Source: a virus. Taken from it: a stretch of 40,811 nucleotides of DNA. The position numbers and the translations under genes are program-made. This document shows positions 14,240 to 21,880 of this stretch, piece after piece. The first letter of the stretch is position 1; each line of letters begins with the position of its first letter. The stretch covers positions 1 to 40,811 of the IMG/VR virus record IMGVR_UViG_3300020190_001908; one strand, 5' to 3'. The notes beneath the pieces are model-generated. The model saw nothing but the letters and a program-made list of their open reading frames with translations. It made no database searches and had not been told where the DNA came from.

Positions 14240-14806
14240 TTACGAAGCCCTCATCTTACGAAGTCTATCAGTCGCCTTTTGAATACCAGCTTCTCTTGAC
14301 GGCTTTACCTTTTCAGGTGCCAGACCTGCTACCTTAACTGCATATTTACCAAGAGTTCCTGGGCTCAATTCATCGACCTTTTGTTTCTCCTCCTTGGCCA
14401 TCTTGGTTGCAGTCGCATACATCACTTCCTTAGCGCGCTCACCGTAACGCTCCTTGAAGCCGGGCATTTTCTTCTTGAGAGATAGCACAAGCTTTTCTTT
14501 CTTTGACTTCTCGGCGGCGGTTAGCTCGCGCTCGGCAACCTGCTCTGACTCCTTAAGCTTCGGATCGACTTCGACCTTCTCCTTGCGAGTGCCGACGATC
14601 ACACCCATGCGCTCGCCGCTATTTTCCTTCTTCAGGACTCCGCGACCGGCCAGCACGTCCTTGTGCGTGATCTTATCCTTAGGATGAGCAAGCTTTGCAA
14701 GCGCCTTCTCCTTTGGTGTCTCTGGAGTTGTATGCTTCTTCTCCAGAATATTACGGATTGTTTCTAGTAGAGAATCCGAAGATCCCATCTTACGATTATT
14801 AAACAT
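14240..14806 (-). CDS. Lysine-rich phage protein, 188 aa
   Basis: A highly charged, helical protein. Residues about 95-135 (AAEKSKKEKLVLSLKKKMPG, FKERYGERAKEVMYATATKM) form a motif common in phage head-associated and uncharacterised proteins, and VDELSPGTLGKY near the C-terminus is another recurring phage segment. No catalytic residues are apparent. AAGGAGA precedes the ATG. I infer a structural or packaged protein from its context but cannot name it. Confidence 0.62.
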   Translation of the reverse strand: MFNNRKMGSSDSLLETIRNILEKKHTTPETPKEKALAKLAHPKDKITHKDVLAGRGVLKKENSGERMGVIVGTRKEKVEVDPKLKESEQVAERELTAAEKSKKEKLVLSLKKKMPGFKERYGERAKEVMYATATKMAKEEKQKVDELSPGTLGKYAVKVAGLAPEKVKPSREAGIQKATDRLRKMRAS

Positions 14807-14879
14807 TTTACTTTCTCCTTTTGTGAAGTTACAGATTCAAGCCATCTAGCTTTTTAGTGTCTGTTCGAAACTGTGCCAT

Positions 14880-17800
14880 TTACCAAGCCTTGCAAGACCA
14901 ATAACGCGCCTTCCAGCGCGGACCGGGATTATCACAATTGTGACGTGCGCGGAAATTGCTACGACGACTAGGAATGTTCTTCTTAATTGTCATATTTGGA
15001 TCACCAAAGCGTACAATCACAACCTTACCAGCACCATTTGTTGTATAGACCGCAGACTTCTTTGGGCCACCAGGTGTGCGGAATGGTTTATTGAGTGTCA
15101 CCTTGCGACCCTGATATTCGGCCTCGGTAATTTCTAGTTCCTCTTTCTGTACATCATCACACTGACAGTTACCACCGCAACCGCAATCATGCTCATCATC
15201 TTTCTCTTTAACTAAAGCTAGTTCCTCCTGTTCGCGAATACCTGAAAGAGTCTTGCGAATATCCTTGTATGTCTGAGGTGACTTACCTGGATCCTTAGCT
15301 TCTTGTGTAGCCCACGGCACTGGCGCAAGATAGCGTGTATCTTGCTTTGACTCATTCTGACCTGGTGTATCTTTCTTATAGACTCTTACACCAGAGTCAG
15401 TACCAATCTCGCGATGACATGGATCCGGATCACCCTCTGCACGAATCTGCTTATGAACTTTGCGATAAACAATGCGACCGTCTGGTAGCTTTTCTTTCTT
15501 ATATTCAAAATCTGCGGCACGCATCATCTGACCAAATGCTTCATTGACAGACTCTTTGCGAACTCTTGCGGCCAGATCCTTGTCTGCACCACCCCAGGTA
15601 CCACTACCCTTTGTGATAAAAGAATTGACGCGAGCATAGGCCCATTGTTGCTGGCTTGCGCCCGGACGATGTCCTGTTTTCCATGCAGCCATACCGCGAT
15701 TATAGACCTGTCGTAGAATACCTACAGGAATACCTGACTTCTCAGCCTTCTTAGCTAGACCCGAATCAGCAGCTTCCTCTACAGATTTCTTCTGCATTTT
15801 ACGGCGAAGGTCTTGAATTTTCATTTGTTCGCGCTCCCTATCGTGCTTTTTATCTAATGTTTCTTTTTCTCTACGCTGTTTGTCAGCCATTAATTTTGAT
15901 GAACTATAAACTGACTCAAGATCATATCGCGATACTGGAACGGCACTACCGAGCGGCTGAACTGTAGGATCCAATTGAAATGGAGTAAAATCTTTAAATA
16001 TATTTCTATAGCCAGCAGCCTCAGAAAATTCTTCAAACTTCTTATTATAAGATGCTGACAGATAAGAATATCTCACCGGTAATTCTGGCGGATTGAATTG
16101 CATATCATTTGCATAGTATTCGTTAGTTTTTTTCTTCATTGAATCAATAAATTTTCTATATATGTCTGCCTCCGCGCTCTTACCAGCTGCCTTGGCTCTT
16201 TGTTCCATGGCCACAGCAGCCTGTATCTTGTGAGCATGACTGCGGCCACTGTTTTTAATTTTTGTAACGCTGGCTTTGGCATCGGCCACAGTGGCAAACT
16301 TTAGACCTGTAATTGTGCCTTTGGGATTTTCATCTGTATATAAGTCACTATGCTTTTTGCTATTGGCAGGCTGACCAGGCTTTCTTGCTATGCGATTGCC
16401 TTCTGCCGCATTCGGCTGATCTTTGTATTTGTCGTACGAGGCTGCATAACTCTGAATCATCTGATTGTACTCGTCACCAAACTGTCTGCGATATTTTAAT
16501 GTGTGCTTGCTTGTCTTTGTCTTACGATCATCACCGGGTGCAGGTTTATATGCACTAGGATCACTATCAGACATTTTGGTCTGACGATCAAATTGAGCAG
16601 CACGCTTTGAGGCAGTACCCTTGCTTAGTCCAGCAAAATATTTATGACCTTCCATCGAAAGTTCCTTGTCGCCAAGCTCAGAACGGGCAGTAAATAGCTT
16701 TTGTAGATCACCTCTAGCACGAAGTAGTTTATATACAATGTTTTCTACACTATATTCACCACCCTTTGCTAGGCCTGAGCTACGCATTATGCGTAATTCG
16801 GATAGCAATGCATCGATTTCTGATACGTCATTTGTGCGAAGCGCAGTATCAATTTCATCTTTATACTGACGATACTTGCTGCGAACACTTACGTCATCTA
16901 GTGTTGGTCTCTCATTTGTTGGATGCTTTACCCATGCATCCTTCATTATACTATAAACGCCAGAGCTTACTGCAGGTTCTTCGGTCGGCTCAATATACAG
17001 CTCGACCTCAAATCCGCGAATGTGAATTTTATGCGCTTGATTCCATATGCTTTTCTTTGCATCAAATAGCTGGCGCATATAGGCGCGCATCGATGCGCCA
17101 CCTTTTAGCTTTACAATCACATGCAGGTCAATATCACTGTGCATTGTATAGTGATAGCTTGCATTTGATCCAGTAAAGACAATGTCCTTGACATCTAACG
17201 GCACACCGACTGATCGAATAAAGGTATCTGCAATCTTTCGCAATTGAATGCGAACCTCAGGCATGAGACGATCATCTGCGAATAGTGCAGGATTTAATTC
17301 GTCATGCACACCAATAGCTTCGCTTGATTGCGGTTCATCATCACCGTCAGGATCATCCTCATGCTGCATTGATACCGCGGTCTGAGGCATCTCACGATCA
17401 GCAGGAGTAAATGCGGATGTACCACCACCAAACATATCATATTCTTCGATGTGACCCATGCCGGTGCGTACCATCTTCATAACTTTATGAGATGATGACT
17501 TTAGCTTTTCTGGGAGGCCCGATTTGAAGCCTTCGTGGTTATTGTTTTTTGCGTGTTCGCGCATCTTGGAGGCAGACATTCCTTCAGCGCCCTCAGCATC
17601 AGGATCACGCTCTCCGGCTGAATGTACGTGAATTTTATCAAAGTGATATTCCTTGCCATTATAGCGATGCAATAGCTCATGCATCTCTTTATGACGATCA
17701 CCACCAACTACCACATGAACTTCTTTGCGACCTTGCTTATGCAGGTGCTTCATGACATCAATAATTGTCTTATGTGACCCAGACTTAACCGAGTCACCAA

Positions 17801-17990
17801 ATGCTTTGCGAGCTAAACCAACCTTTTGGCTATGTGACAGAGGATTCTTCTTACGATCTTGTGTATGCGATAGATGCACTTCTGCATCTGCACCATGCTT
17901 TTTTGCTATACCGTGAAGATGGTCTACCAGTTTTTGGTGACCAATGGTCGGAGGGTTCATCCGACCAAATGTAATCGCGACAGGCTTCAT
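14880..17990 (-). CDS. 1036-aa multidomain protein with two nucleotidyltransferase domains
   Basis: Residues 1-150 are a cytidylyltransferase/NMNAT-like domain: FGRMNPPTIGH (Thr15-x-Gly-His18) and MSASKMR (138-144) are the nucleotide-binding motifs. Residues 225-345 resemble a Pol-beta-type nucleotidyltransferase: GSNASYHYTMHSDIDLHV gives Gly274-Ser275 and Asp286-x-Asp288, with a third acidic site in EVELYIEP. Later parts are phage-specific modules: about 545-630 (HSDLYTDENPKG...), about 745-805 resembling DUF5824 (VYNRGMAAWKTGHRPG), a Cys cluster near 940 (CGCGGNCQC), and a C-terminal 75-residue module (KPFRTPGGPKK ... ARYWSCKAW). GGAGGG precedes the ATG. It may be a packaged protein injected with the DNA; substrates are unknown. 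Confidence 0.8.
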   Translation of the reverse strand: MKPVAITFGRMNPPTIGHQKLVDHLHGIAKKHGADAEVHLSHTQDRKKNPLSHSQKVGLARKAFGDSVKSGSHKTIIDVMKHLHKQGRKEVHVVVGGDRHKEMHELLHRYNGKEYHFDKIHVHSAGERDPDAEGAEGMSASKMREHAKNNNHEGFKSGLPEKLKSSSHKVMKMVRTGMGHIEEYDMFGGGTSAFTPADREMPQTAVSMQHEDDPDGDDEPQSSEAIGVHDELNPALFADDRLMPEVRIQLRKIADTFIRSVGVPLDVKDIVFTGSNASYHYTMHSDIDLHVIVKLKGGASMRAYMRQLFDAKKSIWNQAHKIHIRGFEVELYIEPTEEPAVSSGVYSIMKDAWVKHPTNERPTLDDVSVRSKYRQYKDEIDTALRTNDVSEIDALLSELRIMRSSGLAKGGEYSVENIVYKLLRARGDLQKLFTARSELGDKELSMEGHKYFAGLSKGTASKRAAQFDRQTKMSDSDPSAYKPAPGDDRKTKTSKHTLKYRRQFGDEYNQMIQSYAASYDKYKDQPNAAEGNRIARKPGQPANSKKHSDLYTDENPKGTITGLKFATVADAKASVTKIKNSGRSHAHKIQAAVAMEQRAKAAGKSAEADIYRKFIDSMKKKTNEYYANDMQFNPPELPVRYSYLSASYNKKFEEFSEAAGYRNIFKDFTPFQLDPTVQPLGSAVPVSRYDLESVYSSSKLMADKQRREKETLDKKHDREREQMKIQDLRRKMQKKSVEEAADSGLAKKAEKSGIPVGILRQVYNRGMAAWKTGHRPGASQQQWAYARVNSFITKGSGTWGGADKDLAARVRKESVNEAFGQMMRAADFEYKKEKLPDGRIVYRKVHKQIRAEGDPDPCHREIGTDSGVRVYKKDTPGQNESKQDTRYLAPVPWATQEAKDPGKSPQTYKDIRKTLSGIREQEELALVKEKDDEHDCGCGGNCQCDDVQKEELEITEAEYQGRKVTLNKPFRTPGGPKKSAVYTTNGAGKVVIVRFGDPNMTIKKNIPSRRSNFRARHNCDNPGPRWKARYWSCKAW

Positions 17991-18035
17991 ATACCCTCCA
18001 CGCACTGGTTTTCCTTAGACTATACAGTGCTAGGC

Positions 18036-18041
18036 TATTTA
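18036..18041 (-). promoter_or_regulatory. Candidate late promoter, CTAAATAGCC
   Basis: CTAAATAGCC in the gap after the DUF6267-like gene, 46 nt before the ATG of the 1036-residue protein. It is identical over ten bases to the candidate at 13.5 kb and resembles the -10-only late promoters of T4-like phages. No suitable -35 is present. Confidence 0.4.
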
Positions 18042-18045
18042 GGGT

Positions 18046-19224
18046 TTAGCCTCTTGTCGCCAGAAGATTGGCGCGACTAAATTCTGCGCGGTCTACAAGC
18101 TTAGTTGGTGCACCATTATGAATTGCTACAAATCCTTCAGGCTTTGTGGCCTGATCACCAATTGTGTGTTGAAATGGTCCTGGATTAGTAGATAGTGCAT
18201 GTACCAGAACATTCTTTGCATTTTGTAGATGGTGATGTACCTCAAATGATTTGTCAATATGATGACTATTTGCATCTAGGTGATCAAGGTCACCCTTTAA
18301 TTCTTGTTGACGCAAAGAGCGAGCCTTGTCAGTCTTTAGTGTTGACATCGCCTTAGCATATCTTGTAGTAATATACTTCTTTAGTCCATCCGTTGATGGC
18401 TTTGTGCCTTGACGCACTGTGTCATTGATATACATCTTGATATGGTCACGATGTCTAGCAACCGCATTGTGAGATGCAGCTGTCATTTGCGATGCAGCAG
18501 CCTTAGCCTTTTTCATATGTGATTCAAATTCGCGCCCCTGCGCTGTTGTATAGCCAGTGCGATCTACTGGATGTTCAACAGAAATCATATGCACATCATT
18601 GTGTCGCTTGAATGTGGATTCATTTGGATCAAATGTAGCTCTCATATTATTGAGAGTTGATCCCAGATACTTGGTATGTACAGCTATACCAATCTTAGAT
18701 GCTGCGACTTTTTTGCCAGCAGGAGAATCCTTAGGTGTTGAATAGGTAATCGTATTAGGCTTGAAGTGAAGTTTGCCGTCTTTATTTTTGACATCTTCTG
18801 GTGTATGCATGATATCACCCTGAAAGACTTGGCCCTTTGGTGTTACCTTTGGTAAATGCGTTAGTGCAGCCTTAAGCTTTGCAACCAGGCCAGGAGCATG
18901 ACCATGATTCATTTCAATATCTTCTGGTGTATAATTTAGTTTTGGCTTGACATTGAATGCAGATTTTGATGCGACAAAAAATTTCTTATTTTCTGGATGA
19001 TAACCAAATACCACAGAAGGTGATCCATCATATTTCATTGTCACTTTGACATTACCGTCTTTACGTCTTAGTTGATCATGCACATCATTTAGTGTTGCGG
19101 CAGCGTGTTTGAATCCCGGCGCCCCAAGATTGATATGATGATCCTCTGCATGTTCAAGATGCTTTAGCTTATCATCCGAAGCTACGGACTCGGCAATAAA
19201 TTTTTTAAAAGAAATATCGATCAT
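18046..19224 (-). CDS. Ligase-fold nucleotidyltransferase-like protein (DUF6267-like)
   Basis: A 392-residue protein of a phage family I recall as DUF6267. Residues 61-74 (VTMKYDGSPSVVFG) contain Lys64-x-Asp-Gly67, the nucleotidylation motif of ATP-dependent DNA/RNA ligases. KPEGFVAIH near the C-terminus matches their motif IV (EGxV), and KLVDRAEFSRA may be motif V. It could be a real but divergent ligase or an enzyme that adenylates something else. Many His residues lie between motifs. The ATG at 19224 is 1 nt after the upstream stop, with GAGAAG upstream. Confidence 0.7.
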   Translation of the reverse strand: MIDISFKKFIAESVASDDKLKHLEHAEDHHINLGAPGFKHAAATLNDVHDQLRRKDGNVKVTMKYDGSPSVVFGYHPENKKFFVASKSAFNVKPKLNYTPEDIEMNHGHAPGLVAKLKAALTHLPKVTPKGQVFQGDIMHTPEDVKNKDGKLHFKPNTITYSTPKDSPAGKKVAASKIGIAVHTKYLGSTLNNMRATFDPNESTFKRHNDVHMISVEHPVDRTGYTTAQGREFESHMKKAKAAASQMTAASHNAVARHRDHIKMYINDTVRQGTKPSTDGLKKYITTRYAKAMSTLKTDKARSLRQQELKGDLDHLDANSHHIDKSFEVHHHLQNAKNVLVHALSTNPGPFQHTIGDQATKPEGFVAIHNGAPTKLVDRAEFSRANLLATRG

Positions 19225-19225
19225 A

Positions 19226-19960
19226 TCAACTTCTCGAAACATTGAATGTAATTGACGTACTTGGTGCTTTGTCTGCGACAACTATTCTTCGACCTCTATC
19301 GGTCTTTGTTTTAGATTTACCATATATTAATGGTAAACCTTGATTGTCAACCTCGTCTTTAGTAAATGGTTGATCTTCCCTACGCTTTCTGGCACGAATA
19401 TAAAGCTTTCCGCCAACTTTTGTATAATATTCGTCTATTGAATACATATTACCATTTAATTTGCATATACCATCTTTATATTCAAATGTAACATCCATTG
19501 GTCCAATATACATAAAATCTATCGGGCCACCAACAGCGGAATTACCCCTTAAAAGCTTTTTTACATCAGCAGGATCAATCAATCCAAATAGCTCAGGAAC
19601 GTCATCACCAGTTTTATATTTTCTTCTAATATATTGCTTTACACCCTCAGCTAAAAAATTCTTAACTAATCCTGGAAGTATTGTTTCTATACCTGATAGG
19701 CCACCACCAGCTAATGATGGTGCACTTTCTCCTTTATTAGACACATTATAATTCTTACCTTGAGTTTTAATAATCACATCGGTATATGGTTCTGAACCAG
19801 ATGATGTTCTTCCAGAATGTTTTTCTGCACCCATCACACCATTGATGCGTTTACCATTTGCACCAATTATTGTTATCGGAGAATTACCATTAGTCTTTAT
19901 AGACCTCTTAATAGCATTAATTACACCTATTTCCTGACGTTCTGCTGATGCTCCGGCCAT
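19226..19960 (-). CDS. Conserved phage protein, 244 aa
   Basis: I do not know a function. It has segments that look conserved among T4-like phages: GVINAIKRSI, GRTSSGSEPYTDVIIKTQGK, SAPSLAGGGLSGIE, and GGPIDFMYIGPMDVTFEYKDG, ending with a basic RARKRREDQPF. The polar EPYTDVII ... NVSNKGE arrangement is reminiscent of nuclease-fold cores (D...xxK), but the match is too weak to call. GAGG lies 6 nt before the ATG, which is 1 nt after the upstream stop. It is AT-richer than its neighbours. Confidence 0.55.
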   Translation of the reverse strand: MAGASAERQEIGVINAIKRSIKTNGNSPITIIGANGKRINGVMGAEKHSGRTSSGSEPYTDVIIKTQGKNYNVSNKGESAPSLAGGGLSGIETILPGLVKNFLAEGVKQYIRRKYKTGDDVPELFGLIDPADVKKLLRGNSAVGGPIDFMYIGPMDVTFEYKDGICKLNGNMYSIDEYYTKVGGKLYIRARKRREDQPFTKDEVDNQGLPLIYGKSKTKTDRGRRIVVADKAPSTSITFNVSRS

Positions 19961-19961
19961 C

Positions 19962-20504
19962 TCATCCCTCAAACTTTTTCATATAGCCCTCAATAAATTC
20001 GGGCGGGATGGGTTTGCTAAAGCGCACCTCTGTGGCCATATAATATTCAGAATCATTCTTTTCTGGATTTGCGGAAGTCCATTTGATATATTCATTCTTG
20101 CTCATCATGCGACGTCTGGCATCACCCATGTTCCCGCGCAGATTGGAATCCATATGACGCTCTGCCCAATCAGCAGGAATCTTTAGCTTTAATACAGCAC
20201 GTTCGCTATGCGGAGTATTTACAGTTTTTGCCGCGGTGCCTCTAAAATGCGCTTCGCCACCGGCGCCAGACATCGCAGCATATCCATGCGCAGTATGAGG
20301 ATCAGGTGTTGTCGAATACATTCCAGTGCTAGGATCTGGTCGATTGATACCAGACTTAAGCATTGATTGAATATTGCGCTCATGGGTTCCATGATAGAGG
20401 ATATAGTGATCACCCTCTCTCCACCACCCACGACGCTTTGTTTGTTTATCGAACGGAAGCCGCTTTGCTTCCGTTTGTTCCATTAACCATCTTTTGAACG
20501 ACAT
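19962..20504 (-). CDS. ADP-ribosyltransferase-like protein
   Basis: A 180-residue protein with the layout of an H-Y-E type ADP-ribosyltransferase. YILYHGTHERNIQSML gives His38 in the YHGT strand, GMYSTTPDPHTAHGYA gives Tyr63 followed by the typical helix, and MATEVRF gives candidate Glu159. T4 uses ADP-ribosyltransferases (Alt, ModA, ModB) to take over host transcription and translation, so host-target modification is the natural guess; the target is unknown. GAGG lies 5 nt before the ATG at 20504. A GTG two codons upstream is possible. Confidence 0.65.
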   Translation of the reverse strand: MSFKRWLMEQTEAKRLPFDKQTKRRGWWREGDHYILYHGTHERNIQSMLKSGINRPDPSTGMYSTTPDPHTAHGYAAMSGAGGEAHFRGTAAKTVNTPHSERAVLKLKIPADWAERHMDSNLRGNMGDARRRMMSKNEYIKWTSANPEKNDSEYYMATEVRFSKPIPPEFIEGYMKKFEG

Positions 20505-20528
20505 GGCCACCTCTTTAGTCTGTAACCA

Positions 20529-20534
20529 TATTTA
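20529..20534 (-). promoter_or_regulatory. Candidate promoter with TAAATA -10 box
   Basis: CATAAATATGG overlaps the stop codon of the upstream gene, 25 nt before the ATG of the ADP-ribosyltransferase-like gene. It resembles a T4-type late -10 box. TTGATG lies 17 nt upstream (20557-20552), so it could equally be a weak sigma70 promoter. Confidence 0.35.
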
Positions 20535-20951
20535 TGAAATTTTTAGCTTTCCATCAACCATGGTAAGCTCGATTGGCTTTCTATTGGTGCGTGTATAGTC
20601 TCGGCCGCCGTCAATGAAAGCGGAACCGTCTTTACTCTGACGATAATCATGACGATAGCCACTAACCACAACTTCACCATCGTCGGCCACTACACCATAG
20701 ATTGGATTAGCAAATGCGGAAGCTGCATTGCAAATCCATGGTCGACCCTCAGAATCGAGATAGATACCGAAGTAATGACTATGCGATGGATTCTTTAGCT
20801 CTGACTGGTAGAATACTTCAACTGGATGCAAGCTCCAGTTACCATCCTTTGTTTTGATAGACCATGCGCCAATGTACTTTGCATTGCGCTTTTCTTCTAT
20901 AATTTCCGTCTTGAGGCTATCATAGAATTTTTCGGGATATGTGATTTGCAT
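20532..20951 (-). CDS. Hypothetical protein, 139 aa
   Basis: I do not recognise this protein. It is a predicted soluble alpha/beta protein with aromatic beta segments (GAWSIKTKDGNWSLHPVEVFY, SHYFGIYLDSEGRPWICN) and an Asp/Gly-rich C-terminal half (GYRHDYRQSKDGSAF). No metal or nucleotide motif stands out. The start overlaps the upstream small gene stop as TAATG, so it is translationally coupled. Confidence 0.6.
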   Translation of the reverse strand: MQITYPEKFYDSLKTEIIEEKRNAKYIGAWSIKTKDGNWSLHPVEVFYQSELKNPSHSHYFGIYLDSEGRPWICNAASAFANPIYGVVADDGEVVVSGYRHDYRQSKDGSAFIDGGRDYTRTNRKPIELTMVDGKLKIS

Positions 20952-21130
20952 TATTCGCGCAACTTATAACAAAAGAAACCCATCTTACCGATAGTTAATG
21001 AATCAAATCCACCATTATTACCGATGCGAGATACAATCTCGCACTGCTCCTTTGAATGCATCAATAGAGCGATACGGTCTGGCTGAGACCCCTCAGAAAA
21101 TATAAGGCTTACCACAACAAGCACCCACAT
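20951..21130 (-). CDS. Small protein with hydrophobic N-terminus, 59 aa
   Basis: Begins MWVLVVVSLIFSEG, a 10-residue hydrophobic stretch that could be a short membrane anchor or the inside of a beta strand, followed by a polar part (QPDRIALLMHSKEQCEIVSR). Both ends overlap neighbours as TAATG (start with the protease stop, stop with the next start), the same coupling used elsewhere in this genome, which makes it a convincing gene despite its size. The function is unknown. Confidence 0.68.
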   Translation of the reverse strand: MWVLVVVSLIFSEGSQPDRIALLMHSKEQCEIVSRIGNNGGFDSLTIGKMGFFCYKLRE

Positions 21131-21636
21131 TATCTAGACCTCCACAAATATTTGTCATTACCAGTTATTTGTGCCCATTTGTTTAGAAGAAGCTTCTCCA
21201 TCTCATAGGCTTCTTTCTCCCACGGATGATCTTCATATGATACTTCTTCACTATTGACACGTTGACCTTTCCAGGTCACAAGATCACTATTGAGAATATG
21301 ATCATAAAGCTCGCGTCTGGCAAACTGCTTGACATGAATAAGCTCATGAGCCAATGTCTTTAGTGTTCTCTTACGCGATGGGCTAGCATATAGACGCACC
21401 GTAAATTCTTTCGGGCGTCTATTATCATCAGTCCATTCGCAGTCTCCATAGATACCCTCGGACTTGTGTAGGTCCTTGATTAGTTTAATTCTAATCGTTA
21501 GGGTATCAGACAGACGATGGTTCATCAGATCACATACCATCCATCGAGCAGCTTGGCGGACAAGGTCCCTATAAGCCCGGCTGTGGCCTCGAACGGAGAT
21601 GTGTGGACCTGACTTTACCATACAGTTCCCTATCAT
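21130..21636 (-). CDS. SprT-like zinc metalloprotease
   Basis: A 168-residue protein with LAHELIHVKQF: the HExxH zinc site (His97, Glu98, His101) of SprT/minigluzincin-type metallopeptidases. A third ligand may come from HPWEKEAYEME. SprT-like proteases cleave DNA-protein crosslinks or act as small secreted peptidases; which applies is unclear. The first ATG (21636) sits 7 nt after a -10 box and would be leaderless. A second ATG (21621) has AGGGA upstream and could be used instead. Confidence 0.8.
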   Translation of the reverse strand: MIGNCMVKSGPHISVRGHSRAYRDLVRQAARWMVCDLMNHRLSDTLTIRIKLIKDLHKSEGIYGDCEWTDDNRRPKEFTVRLYASPSRKRTLKTLAHELIHVKQFARRELYDHILNSDLVTWKGQRVNSEEVSYEDHPWEKEAYEMEKLLLNKWAQITGNDKYLWRSR

Positions 21637-21643
21637 AAAGGTG

Positions 21644-21672
21644 ATTGTATCAGGTACTCGTCAAAAAGTCAA
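21644..21672 (-). promoter_or_regulatory. Sigma70-like promoter for the SprT-like gene
   Basis: TTGACT at 21672-21667, a 17-nt spacer and TACAAT at 21649-21644, with the shared GCCATTGAC context. The first ATG follows after 7 nt. The flanking gap 21637-21696 holds no other feature. Confidence 0.7.
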
Positions 21673-21696
21673 TGGCAAAATAACTAGACGTATATA

Positions 21697-21879
21697 TTAA
21701 GCCCAGCGTTTCTTTGGATGAGAATACCGCTCTGTCTCAATAGGTTCATCAATGGCTTCTTTCTTGGCTCGACGTTCTCGTCGTTCATCTCGCCAATCAC
21801 GATTATAATCTTTAGTTTCAGAAAAGCCATAATCATCGTCATCATAACCACTGCGTTCATTCTTGCGACTCTTACCCAT
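21697..21879 (-). CDS. Small highly charged protein, 60 aa
   Basis: Begins MGKSRKNERSGYDDDDYGF and continues with a dense Arg/Lys/Glu helix (WRDERRERRAKKEA), ending PKKRWA. It looks like a disordered or coiled nucleic-acid-associated peptide. The ATG is 1 nt after the helicase stop and preceded by AAGGTG, so it is coupled to the helicase. A longer reading would only add residues read out of frame from the helicase gene. The function is unknown. Confidence 0.7.
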   Translation of the reverse strand: MGKSRKNERSGYDDDDYGFSETKDYNRDWRDERRERRAKKEAIDEPIETERYSHPKKRWA

Positions 21880-21880
21880 G

